This document shows positions 25,150 to 33,048 of a stretch of 64,000 nucleotides of DNA, piece by piece. A model generated the notes under the pieces. The model was given only the letters and a program-made list of their open reading frames with translations, had not been told where the DNA came from and ran no database searches. The stretch is taken from assembly GCA_041675505.1 (NCBI GenBank), contig JBAYTR010000012.1, positions 85,093 to 149,092 of the forward strand, written 5' to 3'. The DNA is from JAGPCK01 sp041675505. GTDB lineage: Bacteria > Bacteroidota > Bacteroidia > UKL13-3. Each line of letters starts with the position of its first letter. The stretch's first letter is position 1. A program made the position numbers and the translations under genes.

Positions 25150-26901
25150 TTACTGCCTTACTACACGTGCAGTAAAAACCTGATTATCGCTGCTTATTCT
25201 TATCAGGTAGATACCTGATTCATAATTCTCCGGTAAAAGAATCAGTTGATTGCTTACGGTGCAATTGCTCACCCTTTTGCCTGTAAGATTATATACTTCA
25301 ACCTGCATCATTCCGTTGTTTTTATTAGTAATACGAAGCTGTCCCGTTCCTGAGGCAAACCCGGCTGAATTTAGCAGATCAAAACCGATATCCGATTCTG
25401 CCTGACGTTTCACTCCCACCATCTGCTCAATAATATTTCTTCCCATAAATGCCTGCTGAATAGGAAACCAATGTTGCTTGCCGTAAAGCATACTGTCTGC
25501 ATCAAGCATGAACCTGCACATATCTTTCATAGTTGAAGAGCGTGCCATCATTGGCAATGAACTAATGAGCAAACGTTCAGTTAAAGGTGATCCTAATAAA
25601 TCATCTAAATCAGCCATGGTAGCTGAGAATATTTCAGAGTTCCAGTAGAAATCCTGAGCATTGTTAAAAGGATACGTTTTGGCTGTACCGGCACTTCGAC
25701 CAGCCCATTGTATGGCGGCATTGTTCCCATCCCAGTTAAATATTTTACGCCAATTGTAAGGAGTAAATCTTTTGGAATGAGCAATGGCCATGTAATCACA
25801 AATGGCTTCATCTATGGCCTGTCTTTCTTTGGTGAGGTTATCCGTATCGGTAGTTTTTCCGATAATGGAGTGGGTATATTCATGCACAATCACATCAGCA
25901 TCTTCCCCGTCATCAACACCTCCTTCTCCAAGGAACAAAGCGGGACGACCATTGTAGCTGGAAAACATTGACTGATCTGCGGTACCCAAAGCATGTGCAT
26001 CTACCAACACTGTGTCATTAATAAGATTCAAGAAACCTAAGCTGTCGAGGTGTTTATGGTATACATTTAAATGATAAAAAACATTCACATCTTCAAAACC
26101 AGGCTGGCTTCGGGTATAAAAAAACTCAGGCACTGTTGACGTAACGGGATTGATGACCGGGGAACTGAACTCCATCATCTTAAAGTACTTATTAACCAGC
26201 GAGAATTTTGTGCCGTCAAACCACACTTTCATGCTCACGTCTTTGCGTTCATTGTTTAGCACTGTTACATCAGCATCGCTGCTGTCAATGTATAGTGAAC
26301 CGTATGCTGCTTGAGCAGTGGTAAGCGGGTCGGGTAAAAAAACTTTGGCTTGCACTGTACTGTCGCCCGGCATAAAATATTTATTCAGACTTTCGCACAA
26401 AAGCAATGCACCACTTTCTGCATGATACACTTTGCGCAAATCTGCTTCCTGAGCTATACGGCCCGGCAATAAAGTACCTTGCTCATACACCCAAATGGCA
26501 GCATTTTCATGGACAGGAATATTTTTTATTTGCCACAAACCATTGATGAAAGAAATAATATTACCCTCAACACTAACATTCACTTTTACTTCTCCTCCAA
26601 TAACCGGAGTACCTTTCCACGTTTGCACAAAAGTGTAGTGTTTACCTAAATTACTGGTTCTAACAGTTTCCAGTTTCACGCTACTTTCTAAAAAAGATAA
26701 TTCAGGCAAATGCTGCTCACAATAGTCCGTCACCTTTTTCTCTATGTCAATAACAGAAGCAAAACTTATTGGTGCAACTATTACCTGCGATGTACGCTGA
26801 AGCAACTCCTCCGTGGCGTTTCCATGCGGCAACACAGCAGTTTGCGCAAAAGTGCCAATACTGATAATACTCAAAAATGTGAATACACTTACTCTTTTCA
26901 T
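25150..26901 (-). CDS. Secreted M36/thermolysin-like metalloprotease with sorting tail
   Basis: 583 aa. Signal peptide (ending near GTFA-Q), an FTP-like propeptide region, and the zinc motif HEYTH near residue 340 in DADVIVHEYTHSIIGK. A downstream Glu/Asp stretch, QAIDEAICDYMAIA, is the usual third-ligand region of M36 fungalysins and thermolysins. Domain after that: WRKIFNWDGNNAAIQWAGRS. The C-terminus (about 515-583) is a T9SS sorting domain (VEVYNLTGKRVSNCTV, ESGIYLIRISSD). Its start overlaps the YigZ stop by 3-4 nt, making it the last gene of the ribD-EamA-yigZ operon, an odd partner for cytoplasmic proteins. Confidence 0.85.
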   Translation of the reverse strand: MKRVSVFTFLSIISIGTFAQTAVLPHGNATEELLQRTSQVIVAPISFASVIDIEKKVTDYCEQHLPELSFLESSVKLETVRTSNLGKHYTFVQTWKGTPVIGGEVKVNVSVEGNIISFINGLWQIKNIPVHENAAIWVYEQGTLLPGRIAQEADLRKVYHAESGALLLCESLNKYFMPGDSTVQAKVFLPDPLTTAQAAYGSLYIDSSDADVTVLNNERKDVSMKVWFDGTKFSLVNKYFKMMEFSSPVINPVTSTVPEFFYTRSQPGFEDVNVFYHLNVYHKHLDSLGFLNLINDTVLVDAHALGTADQSMFSSYNGRPALFLGEGGVDDGEDADVIVHEYTHSIIGKTTDTDNLTKERQAIDEAICDYMAIAHSKRFTPYNWRKIFNWDGNNAAIQWAGRSAGTAKTYPFNNAQDFYWNSEIFSATMADLDDLLGSPLTERLLISSLPMMARSSTMKDMCRFMLDADSMLYGKQHWFPIQQAFMGRNIIEQMVGVKRQAESDIGFDLLNSAGFASGTGQLRITNKNNGMMQVEVYNLTGKRVSNCTVSNQLILLPENYESGIYLIRISSDNQVFTARVVRQ

Positions 26902-27518
26902 ATAGTGTAAAGATAATGAATTTTAAATTGATGATAGGATTTCACTGCATTCAAAACCCTTTCCACACGCCCTAACCGCAAACTAAACTCAATCACGTTT
27001 TGCTCTCCGGTGAAATGGTGTGCGGTTATTGTAGCCTGCTCCTGGCGTAAGAAACGATACGCTTCATTCTCCAACTCAAAGGGATATTCCATACGGTAAT
27101 GTGAACACAACTCTTTTTCTAATACAGTGGCGTTTTTAAGTGCAAGGGTTGCAGCCTCTCCGTATGACTGAATGAGTCCGGGAACACCTAATAGTTTGCC
27201 GCCAAAATAGCGCACCACCACTACCAGTACATTGGTAACACCTGCTGATAATATAGCTCTGAGTATAGGGCGGCCCGCAGAATTCGAAGGCTCTCCGTCA
27301 TCATTTACACGGTAGTGGTTGTTATCTAAACCCAGTTTATACGCATAGCAATGATGTGTTGCATCGGGGTATTCTTCTCTCAGTTTTTTGAGCTGTTCTT
27401 TAATCTGGTTTTCGCTTTCTATCGGAAAAGCGAAGGCAAAAAACCTGCTGCCACGTTCACGCACTTCAGCCTTTGATGACGCTTCGATGGTGGTATACGT
27501 ATCGGCAAACAAACTCAT
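26898..27518 (-). CDS. YigZ/IMPACT family protein
   Basis: 206 aa. The UPF0029 N-terminal domain is complete, with the signature GEPSNSAGRPILRAILSAGV followed by TNVLVVVVRYFGGKLLGVPG. The C-terminal half is the DUF1949-like domain. The family is conserved in bacteria and eukaryotes (IMPACT); bacterial function is poorly known. Overlaps the EamA gene start by 4 nt and the protease start by 3-4 nt; part of a tightly coupled operon. Confidence 0.92.
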   Translation of the reverse strand: MSLFADTYTTIEASSKAEVRERGSRFFAFAFPIESENQIKEQLKKLREEYPDATHHCYAYKLGLDNNHYRVNDDGEPSNSAGRPILRAILSAGVTNVLVVVVRYFGGKLLGVPGLIQSYGEAATLALKNATVLEKELCSHYRMEYPFELENEAYRFLRQEQATITAHHFTGEQNVIEFSLRLGRVERVLNAVKSYHQFKIHYLYTI

Positions 27519-28381
27519 GAATACGCAATGATGGCAATGGATAGAATGGCCAGCAACAGCCCCAGCAAAGCCCTTCCTGTAAGTTTTTCTTTAAACAAAA
27601 CCGCTGCGAGCAAAGTAGAGAGCAGCACAATCCCAATGTTATTTATGGGAAACACTATAGTAGAAGTAAGACTTGGCTGATGCAACGTGCGGAAAAGAAA
27701 ATACATGGAAAAATAATTGGGCAGCCCCAACAACACACCTCCGATAAGGTTGCGTAACAAAATTTTCTCCCGGTACACTATCACATTTCTGAGCAGTAAA
27801 ATTAATCCGGCAATAAATGCCATGCCGAATACTACAGTAAGCACCGTATCAACTGAAACATTATGCAGATAAGTTACCTGCAGATATTTCATAATAGAAT
27901 CTATAGCACCGCTGCCTATAAAAACCAACAACGGATACAAGTAAACCGAGAATCCGCTTGAATGCACCTGTTCATTTCTTCCTACCACAAAATACAAGGC
28001 TGCCAGAGAAAGCAATATACCCGACAGCTTAAGTGTGTTCATGCTTTCACCCAATATTACTACTGCAAATAAGAGCGGGATTATCACCGACATTTTGGCG
28101 GCAACCATACTCACCGAAACCGATACTTTTTGAGCAACCCACCCGATTGCATTAAACACTGTAATAAATAATATCCCAAGCATGGCAGCCCACGGGAACC
28201 AGTTATTTTGCGACAATATTTGAGCTTGAAAAGGTTGAGCTGAAAAATAAGCACCCATCAAAAAACATACAGCGTAGTTCACTACTATCGCCTGAAATGT
28301 GGTTACCTTATACTTCTCAAAAAACTTAAAAATAAGCACCACCACGCTGGAAAAAAGAATACTCAGTAAAAGATATGTCAT
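27515..28381 (-). CDS. EamA/DMT family transporter
   Basis: 288 aa, about ten hydrophobic segments in two repeats, e.g. SILFSSVVVLIFKFF and VAAKMSVIIPLLFAVVILGE; the second half has VFPINNIGIVLLSTLLAAV. Inner-membrane drug/metabolite-type permease with the common EamA pattern; the substrate cannot be told. It lies between ribD and yigZ with 4-nt overlaps on both sides; a riboflavin-related role would be a guess. Confidence 0.85.
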   Translation of the reverse strand: MTYLLLSILFSSVVVLIFKFFEKYKVTTFQAIVVNYAVCFLMGAYFSAQPFQAQILSQNNWFPWAAMLGILFITVFNAIGWVAQKVSVSVSMVAAKMSVIIPLLFAVVILGESMNTLKLSGILLSLAALYFVVGRNEQVHSSGFSVYLYPLLVFIGSGAIDSIMKYLQVTYLHNVSVDTVLTVVFGMAFIAGLILLLRNVIVYREKILLRNLIGGVLLGLPNYFSMYFLFRTLHQPSLTSTIVFPINNIGIVLLSTLLAAVLFKEKLTGRALLGLLLAILSIAIIAYS

Positions 28382-29439
28382 GCCTGTTGATGTTTTAGTA
28401 TGCTTAATGAATCGTTTCCTACTGCAATTTCTATGGTTTTCTCTGCGTTAATGTCCGGTGCTTTTATTCCTCTGCCGTAGTGCTTAGGTGAAGTGAAAAT
28501 ACGTGCCTCATCCCACATACCTGCGTCAATAAATGCGGAAAGTGTTGCAGCACCACCCTCTACCAATACAGAAAGAAAATGTTGAGCATACAGATAATCG
28601 AGTGCTTGTTTGATTACCGGCTGATGAGTTGTCAATTGTACAACCTCAGCGGGTACTGATTTAAAATATGGAACATTCAATGTAAAAACAATGGTTCTGG
28701 TAAGCCCGTCAAACAGTTTAGCTGTTAATGGTACACGGCCTTTCGCATCAATCAGCACACGTGCCGGATTTTTGCCCTGCCAGTACCTTACATTAAGTTG
28801 GGGATTGTCGTTTATCACTGTATTTGCACCTACCAGTACTGCTTGCTCTTCGCTTCTCCATAGGTGGGTTAAACGCTGTGCAGCATTGCCTGAAATTTGC
28901 TTGTGAGCAACAAACTCTTCCTGAGTTGAAGTTTGAACATCCAACCCAAGATAACCGTCAGCGGTTTGTGCATATTTCAACAGCACAAAAGGTCGCTGTT
29001 GCTTATGAAATGTAAAAAAACGTTTATTCAATTCATCAGCCGCTGATTTCAAAATGCCTGTTTCCACCTTTACTCCGGCTTCTTGTAAACGGGCTATTCC
29101 TTTTCCTGAAACCAGTGGGTTGGGGTCACTGCTGCCGACAACAACCTGCTTTATGCCCGAATCTATAATTAACGATGTACAGGGAGGTGTTTTGCCGAAG
29201 TGATTACAAGGTTCCAGAGTAACGTACAAAACACTTTGGGGTAAAAGGGATTTATCGGTTACTGATGTTAGAGCATTTACCTCTGCATGTGCACCACCGT
29301 ATACTTTGTGCCATCCTTCACCAATTATTTCATTATTGTGCACCACCACACAACCCACCATCGGGTTGGGAGCAACCTGTCCGTGACCGTTTTGAGCCAA
29401 TTCCAGTGCACGTTGCATAAATAAATGATGGGCTGACAT
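28378..29439 (-). CDS. ribD: Riboflavin biosynthesis deaminase/reductase
   Basis: 353 aa from ATG 29439, which follows TATTTTCG by four bases; the open frame extends 14 codons upstream over the promoter. Deaminase domain at residues 1-145: zinc motifs GGAHAEVNAL and EPCNHFGKTPPCTSL. Reductase domain from about residue 150 (RPFVLLKYAQTADGYLGLD, VLVGANTVINDNPQLNVRYW, VLVEGGAATLSAFIDAGMWD). Converts the pyrimidine product of GTP cyclohydrolase II in riboflavin synthesis. Divergent from prmC across a shared promoter zone of about 44 nt; leads a four-gene operon. Confidence 0.95.
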   Translation of the reverse strand: MSAHHLFMQRALELAQNGHGQVAPNPMVGCVVVHNNEIIGEGWHKVYGGAHAEVNALTSVTDKSLLPQSVLYVTLEPCNHFGKTPPCTSLIIDSGIKQVVVGSSDPNPLVSGKGIARLQEAGVKVETGILKSAADELNKRFFTFHKQQRPFVLLKYAQTADGYLGLDVQTSTQEEFVAHKQISGNAAQRLTHLWRSEEQAVLVGANTVINDNPQLNVRYWQGKNPARVLIDAKGRVPLTAKLFDGLTRTIVFTLNVPYFKSVPAEVVQLTTHQPVIKQALDYLYAQHFLSVLVEGGAATLSAFIDAGMWDEARIFTSPKHYGRGIKAPDINAEKTIEIAVGNDSLSILKHQQA

Positions 29440-29443
29440 GGTG

Positions 29444-29451
29444 CGAAAATA
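29444..29451 (-). promoter_or_regulatory. -7 box abutting ribD start
   Basis: TATTTTCG on the minus strand, then CACC and the ATG. It is identical over 15 nt to the pdeM promoter-start junction. Confidence 0.55.
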
Positions 29452-29462
29452 CCATTCTTTTG

Positions 29463-29469
29463 TATTTTG
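29463..29469 (+). promoter_or_regulatory. -7-like box of prmC
   Basis: TATTTTGC lies 14 nt before the prmC ATG and 11 nt from the divergent ribD box, so two promoters are packed back to back in 44 nt. Confidence 0.45.
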
Positions 29470-29483
29470 CTGCTCTTTCAACT

Positions 29484-30338
29484 ATGACATACAAAGAATT
29501 TCAGCAAAAAGTGACCTCAGAACTCGCTTCAATTTACGACAATGATGAAGCAGAACAAATCACCTGGATGTTGCTGGAAGAAGCCTCCGGATTCAGCAGA
29601 AGCAAACTTCGTACTCTTGACCGGGAGGAAATCTCAGAAACCTTTACGTTTCGCGTTTACAAATACCTGCACAGTTTAATGCAACATCAACCGGTGCAAT
29701 ATGCCTTTGGTTACGCATGGTTCTACAAACAGAAATTCTTTGTAGATGCTGCTGTTCTTATACCACGCAAAGAAACCGAAGAATTGGTTTACCGTGTAGT
29801 AAAAGAGTACCGTGGCCGTAAAGCATCCATCCTTGATATCGGCACCGGTAGCGGATGTATTGCCATCTCCCTTCAACTGGAATTACCTGAAGCAGATGTT
29901 ATGGCCATAGATATTTCGTCAGAAGCGCTGCTGGTAGCTAAAAAAAATGCCGCTAATCTTAATGCTGATAAAGTGCGTTTTGAACAACTGGATATTCTGA
30001 ATCAGTCGGCTTGCTCGGGTTTGGAAAAGTTTGATGCTATAGTGAGCAACCCGCCCTACATTACTGAAGTTGAAAAGGATGATATGAAAAACAATGTGCT
30101 GCTGCATGAACCACATCAGGCATTGTTTGTAACCAATAATGACCCTTTGCAGTTTTACAAAGCCATTACCGCACTGGCCTTAAAGCACCTGAACAAAGGA
30201 GGTATGCTGTTTTTGGAATGCAATGAATCCTTCGCTTCACAGGTAGCTGAGTTACTTCAACAAAACAATTTTACCGAAACAGAAATTTTAAAAGATATGC
30301 AGGGAAAAGACCGAATGGTTACTGCAAAACTTCAATAA
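29484..30338 (+). CDS. prmC: Peptide chain release factor N5-glutamine methyltransferase
   Basis: 284 aa from ATG 29484; an earlier ATG at 29460 lies before the promoter box. The SAM-binding motif ILDIGTGSGCIAISLQLELP and the catalytic NPPY in VSNPPYITEVEKDDMKN are intact, with the helical N-terminal domain (EFQQKVTSELASIYDNDEAE) typical of HemK/PrmC. Methylates the GGQ glutamine of release factors RF1/RF2. The SDR gene follows 4 nt later. Confidence 0.95.
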   Translation: MTYKEFQQKVTSELASIYDNDEAEQITWMLLEEASGFSRSKLRTLDREEISETFTFRVYKYLHSLMQHQPVQYAFGYAWFYKQKFFVDAAVLIPRKETEELVYRVVKEYRGRKASILDIGTGSGCIAISLQLELPEADVMAIDISSEALLVAKKNAANLNADKVRFEQLDILNQSACSGLEKFDAIVSNPPYITEVEKDDMKNNVLLHEPHQALFVTNNDPLQFYKAITALALKHLNKGGMLFLECNESFASQVAELLQQNNFTETEILKDMQGKDRMVTAKLQ

Positions 30339-30342
30339 TAAC

Positions 30343-31044
30343 ATGGACTTAAAAAACAAAATAGCCATTGTAACCGGCATAAGTAAAGGCATTGGAAAAG
30401 CGACTGCGCAACAACTGCTGAATAAAGGATGTAGAGTGGCCGGATTAGGTAGAAATGTTCCGGATTACGCACATGAGAATTTACTCTTTATTTCCTGCGA
30501 CATCAGAAAACATGAACAGGTTGAACACGCTTTTGAGTTAGTGAGAAAGCAATGGGGTGAAGAGTTGCATATCCTGATGAACAATGCCGGCCTGGGTTAC
30601 TTCGGATTTCTGGAAGATATCAGCTACGAACAGTGGGACGAATTGTTTGATACCAATGTGAAAGGTCTTTTTCATTGCACCAAGATGGCTTTACCTCAAA
30701 TGAAAAAACAACAATACGGACACATTATCAATATCGCATCAACGGCTGCTTTGGAAGGTATGCCGCAAGTATCCGCCTATTGTGGAACCAAGTGGGCCGT
30801 AAAAGGAATCTCAGAATCACTATTCAGGGAAGTGCGGGATTTCAGAATTAAAGTAACCTGTGTTTACCCCGGCTCAACCAAAACAGATTTTTTCAGAAAC
30901 AGCCCGGGCATTCAACCTCACGATTATATGCTGATGCCTGAAGACGTAGCCTTAAACATTATTCAGGCACTTGAGATGCCCGACAATTTTCACACGGTAA
31001 ACCTTGAGATACGTCCGTTGCAACCCAAAGGACCGAAAGTTTAG
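30343..31044 (+). CDS. Short-chain dehydrogenase/reductase
   Basis: 233 aa, Rossmann fold with cofactor motif VTGISKGIGKATAQQLL (TGxxxGIG), NNAGLGYFG, and active site Tyr-Lys in SAYCGTKWAVKG (YxxxK). Classical SDR; NADP(H)/NAD(H) preference and substrate not clear. Translated 4 nt after prmC, likely in one mRNA. Confidence 0.9.
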   Translation: MDLKNKIAIVTGISKGIGKATAQQLLNKGCRVAGLGRNVPDYAHENLLFISCDIRKHEQVEHAFELVRKQWGEELHILMNNAGLGYFGFLEDISYEQWDELFDTNVKGLFHCTKMALPQMKKQQYGHIINIASTAALEGMPQVSAYCGTKWAVKGISESLFREVRDFRIKVTCVYPGSTKTDFFRNSPGIQPHDYMLMPEDVALNIIQALEMPDNFHTVNLEIRPLQPKGPKV

Positions 31045-31048
31045 AACG

Positions 31049-31786
31049 TTATTTTTGCCCTACTGTTATTACAGATAGCCCTACCCTTTTCAACATGAGC
31101 TTATCCAATACCTTGCTGATAGGAATAATAATATTGTACAGTTTCATCTGCGATTTAGGGATAGTTTTATTCCGTTGAATTTTACCTGAAACATACCAAC
31201 CCAAAATTCCGAGTGCATTAAAGTACCTTGACTCTATGAGTTGAAATTGATTCTCTCTGAACAGTTTGTTTAAAGTGTGTTTGGTATACCTGCGAAAGTG
31301 GTAGAGCTCTCTGTCAAACTCATTGTATAAGGATTGAAATGCAGGTACCAGAATAATGAGCTTCCCTCCTTTTTTCAAAAGTTTGCGGCAGTTATGAATG
31401 GCCAGCTTATCATCTTCAATGTGTTCCACTACGTTTAAAGCAAAAATTGTATCAAACTTTTCAAACAAGTGGCTGAACTTAGTATCAAAATCAGGAGCTA
31501 CGATATCCAAATCAAGCACCCCGCCTAAAGTTTTTTGATTTTCAAACTTTCTGGTTAACTCGGCTCTGTAGTTTTCCCTAAGATCACTTACATATAAATG
31601 CTGGTGGTTATTCAGAAAAAATTGAGAGATGTTGCCAATACCACTGCCAATTTCCAAAATGGTGCCTTTGCAATGCGGATTCACCTGATCATACATCCAA
31701 CGATTAAAGTTTTCTGCCTCGGCTATCACGTCAAGGTTTTCAAAACCTTCCCGGTCAATTTCTTTAAATTCAAACTGTTTAGTCAT
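31049..31786 (-). CDS. Class I SAM-dependent methyltransferase
   Basis: 245 aa, residues 35-150 form the methyltransferase fold with ILEIGSGIGNISQFF (SAM loop) and FDTIFALNVVEHIEDDKLAI. The C-terminal part includes YNEFDRELYHFRRYTKHTLN and ends in a helix with basic residues. Often seen with O-antigen or polysaccharide genes, but no such genes lie around it here; substrate unknown. Convergent with the SDR gene, 4 nt between stops. Confidence 0.82.
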   Translation of the reverse strand: MTKQFEFKEIDREGFENLDVIAEAENFNRWMYDQVNPHCKGTILEIGSGIGNISQFFLNNHQHLYVSDLRENYRAELTRKFENQKTLGGVLDLDIVAPDFDTKFSHLFEKFDTIFALNVVEHIEDDKLAIHNCRKLLKKGGKLIILVPAFQSLYNEFDRELYHFRRYTKHTLNKLFRENQFQLIESRYFNALGILGWYVSGKIQRNKTIPKSQMKLYNIIIPISKVLDKLMLKRVGLSVITVGQK

Positions 31787-31851
31787 GCGGATGCGAAAAT
31801 ACAGTATATTCTTACTTCACACAAAGTAGAAACAGGTTTCAAAAAAAAACC

Positions 31852-31859
31852 TATTTTTG
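31852..31859 (+). promoter_or_regulatory. -7 box of pdhB
   Basis: TATTTTTG, 19 nt before the pdhB ATG. Confidence 0.5.
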
Positions 31860-31878
31860 CCCTGCTAAAAAGAAAAGC

Positions 31879-32856
31879 ATGAGAGTAATACAATTTCGTG
31901 AAGCCCTGAGAGAAGCCTTGAGCGAAGAAATGCGCAAGGATGAAAATATCTTTTTGATGGGTGAAGAAGTGGCCGAATACAACGGAGCATACAAAGTAAG
32001 CCAGGGAATGCTGGAAGAGTTTGGCGAGAAACGTGTGATTGACACACCCATTGCCGAGTTAGGTTTTGCCGGTATTGGCGTAGGGGCAGCTATGAACGGT
32101 TTGCGCCCGGTGATTGAATTCATGACCTTTAACTTTTCTCTCGTAGCCATTGACCAAGTAATTAATGCAGCTGCTAAAATATACCAGATGAGTGGTGGTC
32201 AATTCAATGTACCTATTGTTTTCAGAGGCCCCACAGGTTCTGCAGGTCAGTTAGGAGCTCAACACTCTCAGGCATTTGAAAACTGGTATGCCAACTGCCC
32301 GGGTTTAAAAGTAGTGGTTCCGTCTAACCCCTACGATGCGAAAGGTCTTTTGAAATCAGCCATTCGCGATAATGACCCTGTTATTTTCATGGAATCAGAA
32401 CAAATGTATGGGGATAAAGGAGAAGTACCTGAAGAAGAATACCTCATCCCCATTGGCAAGGCAGATATTAAACGAGTTGGCACAGATGTTACCATTGTTT
32501 CCTTTGGGAAAATAATGAAGGTTGCTTTGGCTACTGCTGAAGAATTGGCTCAGGAAGGCATTTCTGCCGAAGTAATAGATATGCGCACAGTTCGCCCGTT
32601 GGATTACGCAACCGTTATTGAATCTGTTAAAAAGACCAACCGCTTAGTAATTGTAGAAGAAGCCTGGCCTTTGGCCTCCATCTCTTCAGAGATTACTTAT
32701 ATGGTGCAAAAAGAAGCCTTTGATTACCTTGACGCACCTATTAAACGTATAACAACACGCGATGTGCCCTTGGGTTATGCCCCAACCTTTGTAGAAGAAT
32801 TTCTGCCTAATGTTTCCCGTACCAAAGAGGCAATCAAAAGTGTTATGTATGCTTGA
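31879..32856 (+). CDS. pdhB: Pyruvate dehydrogenase E1 component subunit beta
   Basis: 325 aa. Part of the heterodimeric E1 that decarboxylates pyruvate with thiamine diphosphate. Visible: MGEEVAEYNGAYKVSQGML, the cofactor-pocket region PIAELGFAGIGVGAAMNGLR and GPTGSAGQLGAQHSQAFEN, and the C-terminal transketolase domain with IDMRTVRPLDYATVIESVKK. The alpha subunit (pdhA) and E2/E3 are not adjacent. A branched-chain 2-oxoacid E1 beta is the alternative, less likely from the Bacteroidota-like sequence. Terminator 30 nt after the stop. Confidence 0.92.
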   Translation: MRVIQFREALREALSEEMRKDENIFLMGEEVAEYNGAYKVSQGMLEEFGEKRVIDTPIAELGFAGIGVGAAMNGLRPVIEFMTFNFSLVAIDQVINAAAKIYQMSGGQFNVPIVFRGPTGSAGQLGAQHSQAFENWYANCPGLKVVVPSNPYDAKGLLKSAIRDNDPVIFMESEQMYGDKGEVPEEEYLIPIGKADIKRVGTDVTIVSFGKIMKVALATAEELAQEGISAEVIDMRTVRPLDYATVIESVKKTNRLVIVEEAWPLASISSEITYMVQKEAFDYLDAPIKRITTRDVPLGYAPTFVEEFLPNVSRTKEAIKSVMYA

Positions 32857-32884
32857 TAGCTGAAAATAAAGAAATTACCCCATT

Positions 32885-32917
32885 AAAGCCTCTGAATTAT
32901 CCGGAGGCTTTTTTTAT
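32885..32917 (+). terminator. Intrinsic terminator after pdhB
   Basis: AAAGCCTC ... GAGGCTTT followed by a T-run: 8-bp stem, T-rich tail. Confidence 0.8.
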
Positions 32918-32924
32918 TTAATGA

Positions 32925-32987
32925 CAAAAACATAACTTGCAAAAACATAACTTCCTCAAAAAAGGAGAATTAGTACTCTTTTTTGAG
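32925..32987 (+). repeat. Tandem 14-mer and hairpin in the OmpA-like gene leader
   Basis: CAAAAACATAACTT occurs at 32925-32938 and again at 32940-32953. Right after it CTCAAAAAAGGAG (32955-32967) pairs with CTCTTTTTTGAG (32976-32987), with one bulged G and an 8-base loop. Together they occupy the region before the porin-like gene. Confidence 0.6.
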
Positions 32988-33048
32988 TATTAGTTTTGTT
33001 TTACTAATGTTTACATTATTTTTATGAACTTTTTAACTACCTAAAGAT

